NCBI GenBank assembly: GCA_016209205.1
Contig: JACQWQ010000119.1
Location: forward strand, 1 to 64,000
Length of the DNA: 64,000 nt
Source of the DNA: Chloroflexota bacterium
GTDB lineage: Bacteria > Chloroflexota > Anaerolineae > UBA4142 > SHND01
Direction: 5' to 3'
The position numbers and the translations under genes were made by a program. Each line of letters begins with the position of its first letter. Within the stretch, counting starts at the first letter, position 1. Below are positions 54,501 to 62,519 of this stretch, piece after piece. The notes under the pieces were generated by a model that saw only the letters and a program-made list of their open reading frames with translations, did not search any database and was not told the origin of the DNA.

Positions 54501-55205
54501 AATCTCCCCTTCGCCAAACCGGGCTGTCCCTTTCATGAGCGCCTTTGTTGCCGCCAGAGTCGAGTATGCCAGCATCGCACTGGCGGTGAGCGCAACCACG
54601 AACGCGATCCCGAAGGTGCCAGCAATAAAGAGCACGCTCCGCTGCTCTGCCACATCAGCAGTTGCCAATTGCTCATCCACTTCGCGGAGAGACAGGGCGT
54701 TGAGCTGGTCGAGGCGGTCCACGCCCCGCGCAATGTGAACATCGAGACGTTCTAATTCCTGTGCCACCACCGGATCTCCCATCGGGTGGGGACGCGCCAG
54801 GATGGATTCAACCAGCGGCTTGACCTGACGCCATTCTGCCAGTGCCTCTTGAACCAAAGCCCGTTCCTCTTCCAGCGCAAAAGGCGCGGTGCGGGCATCT
54901 TCGAATGTTTGATCTACTTCGTGGCTCAGCAGGGCAAAGTTCGCGCGTTCCGCCGGATCGCCATAGATCAGGTAATCGTTCACCGGCATGGGGGTTCTCA
55001 AAATAAGATTCTGGAGGCGTGCGGTAGCATGCAGTTCTCGAGCCACATTCTGTGCGACTTGGCGCAATGGTCCAAGCAGGAGAGGACGAAAATAAAACTG
55101 TCCTGCCACCAGCGCGAGCAAAAACGGAATTAGGACAGCCCCTATGGCTAGGATGAACTGATTGCGCAACGAGAGATTGTAAAGCTGTGATGGTTTTCCG
55201 ATCAT
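51564..55205 (-). CDS. Membrane PAS/GAF sensor with HD-GYP c-di-GMP phosphodiesterase
   Basis: The 1213-residue protein has two membrane segments (about residues 17-37 and 192-215) flanking an extracytoplasmic helical region, a HAMP domain, three PAS domains (one ending ISRDITERKR), two GAF domains and a C-terminal HD-GYP domain. The HD pair is in LLHDIGKMGVPDNIL (near 1073) and the GYP motif in CHHERWDGAGYPRGL (near 1126), both complete, so it should hydrolyse c-di-GMP. AGGA precedes ATG 55205. Compare the sensor at 31095, which has the same input style and no output domain. Confidence 0.9.
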   Translation of the reverse strand: MIGKPSQLYNLSLRNQFILAIGAVLIPFLLALVAGQFYFRPLLLGPLRQVAQNVARELHATARLQNLILRTPMPVNDYLIYGDPAERANFALLSHEVDQTFEDARTAPFALEEERALVQEALAEWRQVKPLVESILARPHPMGDPVVAQELERLDVHIARGVDRLDQLNALSLREVDEQLATADVAEQRSVLFIAGTFGIAFVVALTASAMLAYSTLAATKALMKGTARFGEGEISYRVRMDRKDELGQLAVAFNEMAGKLERTGETLRRSNELLEKIFSTTHLMIAYLDLEFNFVRVNQAYAAADERSPEFFVGKNHFELHPYGQNKAIFHQVVESGKPYYAYTRQFEYAEHPERGVTYWDWSLEPVRQADGKVSGLVFMLLDVTARTQAEQAVRHSEERLRSLIESSEECICHISLDGKILSMNTAGCVLSGFEHCTEAVGLRIAANVVEGQDALEAAVSRVARGETVTLEYCSVNRAGKEIWWDSKLSPVRDASGAIAGILRISRDITERKRMEAALYQERNLFIGGTTVVFKWRNAEGWPVEYVSPNVEKQFGYAPKELTGESFKYAAIVHPDDLARVAEEVNIYTQADVACFEQEYRIARADGEYRWMYDFTVPVRNSIGAVTHYHGYVLDITERKRVEDERAHLLVRVQRDADQLAVLYETARATTDVLDLTQLLERALQCILTRLPADAASVYLREQESDRLVLAAQRGFSPENVAHFAVHHIGDSTITGKAAAQGEAVLIQDIATFPYAPKARQILERDGIVSHTAVPLRREARVMGVLNVAWRGPHRLDAEVLSLLEGLADILTSGVLNARLLQETRRRAEELETLVRVSSALREAQTREQMLPILIQKAAQVIGSTVGAIFLVEFADGEPWDALGASRPGILVAQGWYKAGDTPVINNAAGNLHHRLGDGITGHVAATGQIYITQDLQQDPLARILPGEIEFVNMVHSQISLPLRAQEQIIGVMHVGLPGEHTFTEDEIHLLTAIADMGANALHRATLYEQTERDAIELARAYDATLEGWSRALELRDKETQGHTQRVTEMTLKLARVIGLSETELAQLRRGVLLHDIGKMGVPDNILLKPGPFSGAEREIMRKHPEYAYDMLLPIAYLRPALDIPYCHHERWDGAGYPRGLKGEQIPLGARLFAVVDVWDALRSDRPYRPAWREDSVREYIRAQSGKHFDPKVVDEFLELLDQERSFVNSKG

Positions 55206-55882
55206 CTATCCTGTCCCCTCAAGTTCGTCGGATTGACCAACATCACAACGCACAGCGTGTCAATCCCGAGACTTGTACTCTGCATATCCCAAAATACATC
55301 TATCACCGCAAAGAACCGCACGGCCTCACTTGCCACTTGGCACACTTTCTGCTTTAATCAGCACTACCTCGTGCGTTGGCAAGCAAATTGATGCAAACCT
55401 GTTGAGCAATACAGGGTTGCCGTGGCAAGGCAACAAAGCGCCGATGCTGATCTGGATGCGCCAATCTCTCTGCCCTGATATAGATCATAAATCGCTTGGC
55501 GATTTAATTCAATAGGCACAATACTTTGATCTCGCAGTCCAACAACGGCAGCAAAGTTCTCAATACCCAGCTTTTGCCCTGTGCATCAACAGACTACTCG
55601 GATAGGTGGGATACCCATGTATCACCACACCAAGAGATAGGCGCGTACCTTGCATGAACTACCCACGCAATCCAATGCAATTACCCCATCGCAGGTGGAA
55701 TCCTCACTGACCTGTTTCTATAATCCGCATATCGTCATAAAAACGACATATCGAAAAATTGTCATGTCCCGCGCGTCACCGATGTGAGCGCAGAAAGGGG
55801 GAGTCCGGACCCCAGAGTGAATTTTTTGCAGCCGTACCCGTCGAATGAAATTCTGATGTGAATTCTCAGAGAGGAGAGGAAC
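55206..55882. other. Long intergenic region before the TrpB2 gene
   Basis: No gene is recognised in these 677 bases. Base composition is more AT-rich than the flanks. A perfect TATAAT at 55719-55724 has only a weak -35 (TGGAAT, 17 bases upstream). GGAGAGGA just before 55883 is the ribosome binding site. No riboswitch or T-box motif was recognised. Confidence 0.5.
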
Positions 55883-57250
55883 ATGGACGACACGAAAATC
55901 CTTTTGTCGGAAAAGGACTTGCCCAAAGCGTGGTACAACATTAATGCCGATATGCCCGTTCCGCCGCAGCCGGTGCTGCATCCGGGCACAATGGAGCCGG
56001 TAACCCCCGATTTCCTCGCCGTGCTCTTTCCGATGAATTTGATCCTGCAAGAAGTTTCCACCGACCGCTGGATCGAAATCCCCGAACCTGTCCGCGACAT
56101 TTATAAATTGTGGCGCCCCACGCCGATGCATCGCGCGCATCGTTTGGAAAAAGCGCTCGATACGCCCGCGCACATTTACTACAAATATGAAGGCGTCAGC
56201 CCGGTCGGTTCGCACAAGCCCAACACTGCCGTCGCACAGGCATTCTTTAACAAAGAAGCGGGCACCAAAGCGTTGACCACCGAAACCGGCGCGGGACAAT
56301 GGGGCAGCGCGCTGGCGATGGCGTGCAATTTCTTTGGGCTTGACCTCGAAGTCTACATGGTCAAGGTCTCGTATTTCCAAAAACCGTATCGCCGCATCAT
56401 CATGGAAAATTTTGGCGCGCAAGTGTACGCCAGCCCGACCGACCGCACGCAATACGGGCGCAGCGTCCTCGCCCAAGACCCCGATTCGCCCGGCTCGCTC
56501 GGCATCGCCATTTCCGAAGCGGTCGAAGTTGCCGCCACCTCCGGCGGCGCGAAAAAATATTCGCTCGGCTCGGTGCTCGGACACGTCTTGATGCACCAAA
56601 CCGTCGTCGGTCTGGAATCCTTGCAGCAAATGGAGCTCGCGGGCGAATATCCCGATATGGTCATCGGCTGCGCGGGCGGCGGTTCCAATTTTGCCGGTTT
56701 CGCGTATCCGTTCCTGTGGAAAAAATTCACCGAAGGCAAGAACGTGCGCGTCATTGCCGTCGAACCCGCGTCGTGTCCGAGCATGACAAAAGGGAAATAC
56801 ACATTCGACTATGGCGACACCGCCGCGATGGCGCCGATTGTCAAAATGTACACGCTCGGTCACACGTTCGTCCCGCCGGGGATTCACGCGGGCGGTCTGC
56901 GTTATCACGGCATGTCGCCCAGCGTCAGCGCATTGGTGGACCACGGCGACATCGAAGCGCGCGCAGTGCCGCAAGTAGCAACCTTTGACGCAGCGGTGCA
57001 ATTCTCGCGCGCCGAGGGTATCATTCCCGCGCCGGAATCCGCGCACGCGATTCGCGTCGCCATTGACGAAGCGCTCAACTGTAAAGAGCGTGGCGAGAAA
57101 AAGGTGATCTGCTTTAACCTCAGTGGTCACGGTCACTTTGATATGACCGCTTATGAATCGTACCTTCACGGCAAACTCGAAGATTACGCGTATCCACAAG
57201 CCGCCATCGAAGAGGCGATGACCCACTTGCCGCAAGTGGCGTTCGCCTGA
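55883..57250 (+). CDS. trpB2: TrpB2-type tryptophan synthase beta-like PLP enzyme
   Basis: The 455-residue protein has the long N-terminus and motifs of TrpB2: [17 protein letters not shown], the PLP lysine K112 in [20 protein letters not shown] with the catalytic Glu, and the phosphate-binding CAGGGSNF. TrpB2 enzymes make tryptophan from indole; archaeal TrpB2 has been reported to prefer O-phosphoserine over serine (established knowledge, not shown here). No trpA is adjacent. The genes that follow can make O-phosphoserine, which fits that preference. It is preceded by a long leader. Confidence 0.9.
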   Translation: MDDTKILLSEKDLPKAWYNINADMPVPPQPVLHPGTMEPVTPDFLAVLFPMNLILQEVSTDRWIEIPEPVRDIYKLWRPTPMHRAHRLEKALDTPAHIYYKYEGVSPVGSHKPNTAVAQAFFNKEAGTKALTTETGAGQWGSALAMACNFFGLDLEVYMVKVSYFQKPYRRIIMENFGAQVYASPTDRTQYGRSVLAQDPDSPGSLGIAISEAVEVAATSGGAKKYSLGSVLGHVLMHQTVVGLESLQQMELAGEYPDMVIGCAGGGSNFAGFAYPFLWKKFTEGKNVRVIAVEPASCPSMTKGKYTFDYGDTAAMAPIVKMYTLGHTFVPPGIHAGGLRYHGMSPSVSALVDHGDIEARAVPQVATFDAAVQFSRAEGIIPAPESAHAIRVAIDEALNCKERGEKKVICFNLSGHGHFDMTAYESYLHGKLEDYAYPQAAIEEAMTHLPQVAFA

Positions 57251-57252
57251 AA

Positions 57253-57372
57253 GTGACGGGTGACGGGTGGCGGCGACGCATCATCACACATGATGTTCGA
57301 GACACGCGTGGTGTGTGATGATGCGTCGGAGTGACGGGGGAAAACCCCGTCACCCGTCACTCGTCACCTTCC
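57253..57372. repeat. GTGACGGGTGACGGG repeats around a 16-bp inverted repeat
   Basis: GACGCATCATCACACA (57275-57290) pairs perfectly with 57312-57327. GTGACGGGTGACGGGTGG and its complement CCCGTCACCCGTCAC flank it on both sides. The same GTGACGGG words occur near 48909 and 15510. Confidence 0.75.
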
Positions 57373-57379
57373 CCCTTAC

Positions 57380-58465
57380 ATGAACCTGCGCATTGTGGGA
57401 CCTACGCCGCTCCCGCCTGCCGTCTGCGAAGCGCTCGCGCGCCCGATGATCAATCATCGCGGTCCCGAATTCGCGGCAATGCAAGCGCGCATCGTCAACT
57501 CGCTCAAAACGTACTTTCAAACCGCACACGAAATACTCCTCTTTACCTGCTCTGGCACCGGCGGCTTGGAAGCAGCGGTGGTCAATCTCCTCTCGCCGGG
57601 CGATACGGTCGTGGCGGTTTCCATCGGCGTCTTTGGCGACCGCTTTGCCGAAATCGCAGAACTATTTGGCGCGCAGGTGCACCGCTTGCGCTTTGCGTGG
57701 GGCAGCGCGGCGGACCCGGACGCCCTGCGCGCCAAACTGGACGAACTCGCCAACGTGCGCGCGGTTTTGATTACACACAATGAAACTTCAACCGCGACGA
57801 CGAATCCGCTGCAAGAACTGGCGCGCGCGGTGCATGAAAGATCGGACGCGCTGCTCGTCGTGGATGCGATCAGTTCGCTCGGCGCGATCCATTTGCCGGT
57901 GGACGAATGGGGCGTGGATGTCGCAGTAACGGGGTCACAAAAGGTGTGGATGATTCCGCCGGGGCTGGCGATGCTCAGCGTCGGACCGCGCGCGTGGGAA
58001 GCGTACGCGCGCGCCAAGATGCCGCGTTTTTATTGGGATTTCAAAAAAATGCGCGACGCGATGGCGAAAGGGCAAACGGCGTTTACGCCGGGCGTGAATT
58101 TGTATTTCGGACTCGACGTCGCGTTAGAACTGATGAACGCGGAAGGTTTTGAAAACATTCGCGCGCGGCACGCGCGTGTCGCGCAGCATACGCGTGATTG
58201 CGCGCAAGCGCAAGGGTTTGAATTGTTTGCCAATCAAGCGTTCGCGTCCAACACGGTCACGGCGTTGAAAATTCCACCGGGTGTGGACGGTAAAAAATGG
58301 CGCGAAGTTTTGCGCAAAGAACACGACACGGTCATCGCGGGCGGACAAAAAGAATTGACGGACAAAATCGTACGCATTGGACATCTCGGTTGGGTCAACG
58401 AAGCGGACATTGACGCGTGTCTCCACGCCATGACCGCCGCATTGGTGTACGTGCGAGCGAGTTGA
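57380..58465 (+). CDS. Class V aminotransferase (phosphoserine/serine-glyoxylate type)
   Basis: The 361-residue PLP enzyme has the class V pattern: GPTPLPPAVCEALARPMINHRGPEF at the start, TCSGTGGLEAAVVNLLSPGD, VVDAISSLGAI and the PLP lysine K188 in TGSQKVWM. Family members include alanine-glyoxylate and serine-glyoxylate aminotransferases and archaeal-type phosphoserine aminotransferase. Its position before serA favours transamination of 3-phosphohydroxypyruvate to O-phosphoserine; this is inferred. No Shine-Dalgarno sequence is evident. Confidence 0.85.
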   Translation: MNLRIVGPTPLPPAVCEALARPMINHRGPEFAAMQARIVNSLKTYFQTAHEILLFTCSGTGGLEAAVVNLLSPGDTVVAVSIGVFGDRFAEIAELFGAQVHRLRFAWGSAADPDALRAKLDELANVRAVLITHNETSTATTNPLQELARAVHERSDALLVVDAISSLGAIHLPVDEWGVDVAVTGSQKVWMIPPGLAMLSVGPRAWEAYARAKMPRFYWDFKKMRDAMAKGQTAFTPGVNLYFGLDVALELMNAEGFENIRARHARVAQHTRDCAQAQGFELFANQAFASNTVTALKIPPGVDGKKWREVLRKEHDTVIAGGQKELTDKIVRIGHLGWVNEADIDACLHAMTAALVYVRAS

Positions 58466-58471
58466 ATTCCG

Positions 58472-58587
58472 TTGTCATTTCGAACCACTGCTGCGAGCGA
58501 AGCGTGGCAGGCTCCGTGAGAAATCTCTCTTGGCAAAACCGAGATTTCGCCGACGAACTGCGTCGGAGCATCCGCTCGAAATGACGA
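58472..58587. repeat. TGTCATTTCGA / GAGAAATCTC dispersed repeat
   Basis: TTGTCATTTCGAACC at the left and GCTCGAAATGACGAA at the right face each other, with GAGAAATCTC and GAGATTTCGCCGACGAA inside. It fills the gap between the aminotransferase and serA genes and is related to 15-136. Confidence 0.7.
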
Positions 58588-58597
58588 ATGTAAAATC

Positions 58598-59608
58598 ATG
58601 TATTCCATACTCATTGCCGATCCCATCGCGCTGGAAGGCGTACGTATTCTCGAACGCGCGGGCAGAGTGCGCGCAGACGAGACGATTACGGCGGACGCGC
58701 TGCGCGACGCGATTTCCAATTACGACGCGCTCGTGGTACGCAGCCGCACCAAGGTGACCGCGCAAATCATTGACGCGGCGAAACGTTTGCGCGTCATCGG
58801 GCGCGCGGGCGTGGGACTGGACAACATTGACGTGGACGCGGCGAAAAAACGCAACATCACCGTCGTCAACGCGCCGTACAGCGTCACCATTTCCGTCGCC
58901 GAACACACGTTAGGGTTGATGATTGCGCTCGCGCGATTTGTGCCGCAAGCGGACGCGTCGTTGCGACGCGGCGAGTGGACGAAAAATAAATTCATGGGCA
59001 TCGAGCTGCAAGGCAAAACGCTCGGCATTGTCGGTTTGGGCCGCATCGGCTCGACCGTTGCGCCGCGCGCGATTTCGATGGGCATGCGCGTGTTCGCCTA
59101 CGATCCGTACATCACGCGCGCCCGCGCGCTCAATTTTGGCGCGGCGCTCATGGATTCGCTCGACGAATTGCTGGCGGCAAGTGATTTTGTTTCCATTCAT
59201 ACGCCGCTCTTGCCCACTACGCGCGGGCTGTTTAGCGATTCCGAATTTGCCCAAATGAAGCCCGACGCGCGTTTGATATTTTGTGCGCGCGGCGGTGTGG
59301 TGGACGAGGCCGCTTTGCTGCGCGCGCTCGAAAGCGGCAAACTCGCGGGCGCGGCGCTCGACGTTTTTGAAACCGAACCGCCGGGGCAGAATCCGCTTTT
59401 GCAGCACCCGCGTGTGATTGCGACGCCGCACCTCGGCGCGATGACGCACGAGGCGCAAACCAAAGCTGCCGTCGAGGTCGCCGCGCAAGTCATCGCGATC
59501 TTGAGCCGAACTGCTGGTCTGGAGGTAAACAGGGATACAGGTAAACAGGGAAACAAGGAAACAGGTATACAGGGAAACATCGCGCAACCTGCCTACCTGT
59601 CTACTTGA
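58598..59608 (+). CDS. serA: D-3-phosphoglycerate dehydrogenase, short form
   Basis: The 336-residue protein is a D-isomer-specific 2-hydroxyacid dehydrogenase: VGLDNIDVDAAKKRNI, the NAD motif GIVGLGRIGS (near 144), and the catalytic Arg (CARGGVVDE), Glu (DVFETEPP) and His (H278 in TPHLGAM). The short form lacks an ACT regulatory domain. It makes 3-phosphohydroxypyruvate, which the aminotransferase can convert to O-phosphoserine. The last 25 residues (from about NRDTGKQGNKETG) are read from a short-unit repeat tract and are not part of the normal fold. Confidence 0.9.
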   Translation: MYSILIADPIALEGVRILERAGRVRADETITADALRDAISNYDALVVRSRTKVTAQIIDAAKRLRVIGRAGVGLDNIDVDAAKKRNITVVNAPYSVTISVAEHTLGLMIALARFVPQADASLRRGEWTKNKFMGIELQGKTLGIVGLGRIGSTVAPRAISMGMRVFAYDPYITRARALNFGAALMDSLDELLAASDFVSIHTPLLPTTRGLFSDSEFAQMKPDARLIFCARGGVVDEAALLRALESGKLAGAALDVFETEPPGQNPLLQHPRVIATPHLGAMTHEAQTKAAVEVAAQVIAILSRTAGLEVNRDTGKQGNKETGIQGNIAQPAYLST

Positions 59609-59660
59609 CTACCTGTCTACCTGTCTACTTGACTACCTGACTACCTGTCTACCTGTCTTT
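59528..59660. repeat. ACAGGTAAACAGGGAAAC / CTACCTGTCTAC short-unit tract
   Basis: Direct units AACAGGGAAACA(A/T)GG run to 59580, followed by CTACCTGTCTACTTGA units to about 59658, which are their complements. The left half lies inside serA, including its stop codon; the right half abuts the next gene start. The family recurs at 63764-63803. Confidence 0.8.
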
Positions 59661-59665
59661 TGACC

Positions 59666-60505
59666 ATGGACCCCGCCGAACTTGATCTCCGTATTGTGCC
59701 GCTGCATCGTGTACTGCTGCACGAAGGACATGACCCGCACGGCGTCGCGCGCATGGTGATGGCGCTCGAGCATGATGGAATGCTCCGCCATCCGCCCATC
59801 GTCACCCAACTCGACACAGACCCGGACGAGCCATTGTACGTCGTTCTCGACGGCGCGACGCGCACGACCGCACTGCGCAAAATGGGCAGCCGCGATATTT
59901 TGGTACAGGTCGTAGATTACGCGTCGCCGCACGTGAGTTTGAGTGCGTGGAATCATCTCTTGCAAGGCATCGCGCCGGAAGATTTACTCGCACAGATTCA
60001 CAATGTCCCCGGCGCGCACGTCGTCGAAACGGATACACATCATGCCGACGCCGCGCTGGCGGTGCGCCAATTGCTTTGCTATTTCATTCTGCGCGATCAC
60101 TCGGTATGGGGCGTGCGCGCCGACGGCGACCTTGCCGCGCAGACGGAAGTTTTGAATCAGGTTGTGAATGTGTATCGCGGGCACGCGGAATTGTTTCGCG
60201 TGGTGACGACGCAGCTGGATTTATTGCTGCACGAATATCCCGAAATGATGGCGCTGGTGGTGTTTCCGCGTTACTCGCCCGCCGAAGTTCTGCACCTCGC
60301 GCTCAGCAACGCCAAAGTGCCCATGGGCATTACGCGGCATCTCATCGGCGGGCGCGTGCTGAATGTAACAGTCGCTTTGGAAACGTTAATGTCCGACGAG
60401 CCGCTCGCCCAGAAAAACGCGTGCTTGCAGGATTGGTTGAGGCAAAAGGTTCACGCGCGCAAAGTGCGCTTTTATGGCGAGCCGCTGTTTGTGATTGAAG
60501 AGTGA
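59666..60505 (+). CDS. ParB/Srx-fold protein, SerK/SbnI-like (probable free serine kinase)
   Basis: The 279-residue protein has a ParB/sulfiredoxin-like N-terminal domain: LHRVLLHEGHDPHGVARMVMAL with E20, HPPIV, and YVVLDGATRTTALRKMG with DGATR at 62-66. In the free serine kinases SerK and SbnI a Glu near this position and a DG(H/N)HR-type motif are used in catalysis (established knowledge). There is no helix-turn-helix DNA-binding domain as in true ParB. The C-terminal half resembles the second domain of SbnI. Context (serA, aminotransferase, TrpB2) favours interconversion of serine and O-phosphoserine. Annotated relatives are often called ParB; a partition role is unlikely here. Confidence 0.72.
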   Translation: MDPAELDLRIVPLHRVLLHEGHDPHGVARMVMALEHDGMLRHPPIVTQLDTDPDEPLYVVLDGATRTTALRKMGSRDILVQVVDYASPHVSLSAWNHLLQGIAPEDLLAQIHNVPGAHVVETDTHHADAALAVRQLLCYFILRDHSVWGVRADGDLAAQTEVLNQVVNVYRGHAELFRVVTTQLDLLLHEYPEMMALVVFPRYSPAEVLHLALSNAKVPMGITRHLIGGRVLNVTVALETLMSDEPLAQKNACLQDWLRQKVHARKVRFYGEPLFVIEE

Positions 60506-60543
60506 CCCTCACCCCCGACCCCTCTCCCAAAGGGAGAGGGGAG
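60506..60543. repeat. Dispersed CCCTCACCCCCGACCCC hairpin repeat, copy 3
   Basis: The element begins directly after the stop codon of the SerK-like gene and ends 11 bases before the iorA ATG. CCCCTCTCCC pairs with GGGAGAGGGG. It is in the same family as 16638-16676 and 18930-18970. Confidence 0.75.
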
Positions 60544-60554
60544 TAGAGAACAGA

Positions 60555-62519
60555 ATGAATCAAAAAGTTGTACTGGGAAATGAAGCGTTGGCGCGCGGGC
60601 TGGTGGAAGCGGGCGTGCAAGTCGTCACGGGGTATCCCGGCACGCCGAGTTCGGAAATTATTCCGGGCGTCATTGCGTGGAAAAAACAGCTCGCGCTCAA
60701 CACCTACGTCGAATGGTCGGTGAACGAAAAAGTCGCGCTGGAAGTGGCGCTCGCCGCAAGTTGGGCGGGCAAACGCGCAGCGGTGACGATGAAGCAAGTC
60801 GGGCTGAATGTGGCGAGCGATCCGTTATTGAGCGCGGCGTACACCGGCGTCGTCGGCGGATTCGTGTTGATCGTGTGCGACGACCCCGGTCCGTATTCTT
60901 CGCAAACCGAACAAGATACGCGCTTGTTTGCGCTGTTTGCCAAAGTCCCCGTCCTCGATCCCGCGACGCCGCGTCAGGCAAAAGCAATGGTGCGCGCCGC
61001 GTTCGAACTTTCGGAAAAATTTCGCATCCCCGTCATCGTGCGCTCTTCGCTGCGCGTTTCCCACGCGCGGCAAAACATTTCGCTCGACCCGCTCGATACG
61101 ACGCACCGCGCGGCGAACTTTCATAAAGACCCCGCGCGCTGGGCAGCCACGCCGCGCTATCGTCTGTTGCTGCACAAAGAGCTGGTTGACAAGCTCGCAA
61201 GAATTGAAAACGAGTTCGAAACGTCGGGATTGAATTTGGAAATTAGAAATTCAAAATTAGAAATTCAAAATTCGGAGAATGAACAATCGAAAATCGAAAA
61301 TCGAAAATCGAAAATTCCTCTGGGGATTTTAGGCGCGGGTGTGCCGTGCGCGACGGCGCAAGAATTGTTGGACGAGTTCGGCGTCGAGATTCCGATTCTG
61401 CAAATTGGCACGGTGTACCCGCTGCCGCAAAAACGCGTGAATGAATTTCTGGCGCGCTGTGAACGGGTGTTGGTGTTGGAAGAACCCGACGCGGCAATGG
61501 AAATCCAAATCAACGATCGGCGCAAGGTGCACGGGCGGCTCGACCACACGATTCCGAACGCGGGAGAATTGTCGCCCGATGTCTTGCAGCCGATTCTGGC
61601 GCGTTTGCTGCGCGAAGCGAGTTTGATTTCTGACGCGACGGAAAGCGCGTTGCCCGCGTGGGGCGCGGCGCTGCAAAATTTACAATTGCCGATGCGGGGT
61701 CCGCGCCTCTGTCCCGGATGCAGCCATCGTTCCGCGTTTTACGTGATTCGCCGCACGTTCCCCGGCGCGTTTTACGCCAGCGACATTGGCTGTTACACGC
61801 TCGGCACAAATCTGCGCGCGGTGGATACCTGTCTCGACATGGGCGCGGCGATTACGATTGCGAGCGGCATGTATCAGGCATATCGCCTCGATAAAAAACC
61901 AAAAAGCATCGTCGCGACGATTGGCGATTCGACGTTCATTCATTCCGGGGTCACGGGCTTGGCGAATGCCGTGCACACGGGCGCGCGTTTTGTGCTGGTG
62001 ATTCTCGACAACGCGACGACGGCAATGACGGGCTTTCAACCGACTGCCGACCAAACGCGTCTCGCCGACGACGCGGAAGGCACCCGCGTCGGCATTCCCG
62101 ATTTGGTGCGCGCGTGCGGCGTAAAATTTTTGCAGCAAGCCGACCCGTACGCGCAGGATGAATTTGAAAAAATTCTCAAGCAAGCCGAAGCGTTCACGCA
62201 TGCGCCCGACGGGGGCATCGCGGTGGTGATTGCCGAACGCCCCTGTGTGTTGAATGATCGTACGCCAATTGACGAACATCCCGTGCGCGTGGAAGTGACC
62301 GACGAGTGCGACGGCTGCAAGTATTGTCTCGTCGCGTTCGAATGCCCCGCGCTCGTGATGAATGTGAAAACCAACAAGGTCGAAATCAACCGCCAAACGT
62401 GCGTGGACTGTGGGCAGTGCATTGACGCGTGCTACAAAGGTTTCATCGTCGAGTCCAAACCATTAACGATTCTCGAACTCGCGGAAAAAGTGGGAAGGGA
62501 AAATGGACGCGTGGCGTGA
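60555..62519 (+). CDS. iorA: Indolepyruvate:ferredoxin oxidoreductase, alpha subunit
   Basis: The 654-residue protein has the pyrimidine-binding domain (GNEALARGLVEAGVQVVTGYPGTPSSEI), a transketolase C-terminal-like part, the TPP-binding domain (GDSTFIHSG, LDNATTAMTGFQ) and two [4Fe-4S] ferredoxin motifs at the end (CDGCKYCLVAFECP; CVDCGQCIDACYKG). It decarboxylates aryl-pyruvates and passes electrons to ferredoxin, with IorB. ATG 60555 is preferred; the longer frame runs through the hairpin repeat. About 30 residues from 226 (NLEIRNSKLEIQNSE and following) are encoded by a short-unit repeat inserted between domains, still in frame. Confidence 0.92.
   Translation: MNQKVVLGNEALARGLVEAGVQVVTGYPGTPSSEIIPGVIAWKKQLALNTYVEWSVNEKVALEVALAASWAGKRAAVTMKQVGLNVASDPLLSAAYTGVVGGFVLIVCDDPGPYSSQTEQDTRLFALFAKVPVLDPATPRQAKAMVRAAFELSEKFRIPVIVRSSLRVSHARQNISLDPLDTTHRAANFHKDPARWAATPRYRLLLHKELVDKLARIENEFETSGLNLEIRNSKLEIQNSENEQSKIENRKSKIPLGILGAGVPCATAQELLDEFGVEIPILQIGTVYPLPQKRVNEFLARCERVLVLEEPDAAMEIQINDRRKVHGRLDHTIPNAGELSPDVLQPILARLLREASLISDATESALPAWGAALQNLQLPMRGPRLCPGCSHRSAFYVIRRTFPGAFYASDIGCYTLGTNLRAVDTCLDMGAAITIASGMYQAYRLDKKPKSIVATIGDSTFIHSGVTGLANAVHTGARFVLVILDNATTAMTGFQPTADQTRLADDAEGTRVGIPDLVRACGVKFLQQADPYAQDEFEKILKQAEAFTHAPDGGIAVVIAERPCVLNDRTPIDEHPVRVEVTDECDGCKYCLVAFECPALVMNVKTNKVEINRQTCVDCGQCIDACYKGFIVESKPLTILELAEKVGRENGRVA
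61232..61318. repeat. In-frame short-unit repeat within iorA
   Basis: Units AAATTAGAAATTCAA and AATCGAAAATCGAA repeat over 87 bases. Related words in reverse orientation lie at 6384-6432. The tract keeps the iorA frame and has no stop codon. Confidence 0.85.

Noticed and set aside
55206-55882. T-box or amino-acid riboswitch before the TrpB2 gene
   Set aside because: No AGGGTGGNACCGCG-type sequence or terminator hairpin was found.
55718-57235. A 505-codon open frame on the minus strand opposite the TrpB2 gene
   Set aside because: It mirrors a conserved PLP enzyme codon for codon, its translation is rich in Arg and His with no family likeness, and such frames are common opposite GC-rich genes.
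59666-60505. Chromosome-partition ParB
   Set aside because: No ParA is adjacent, there is no helix-turn-helix domain, and key residues fit the SerK/SbnI group.
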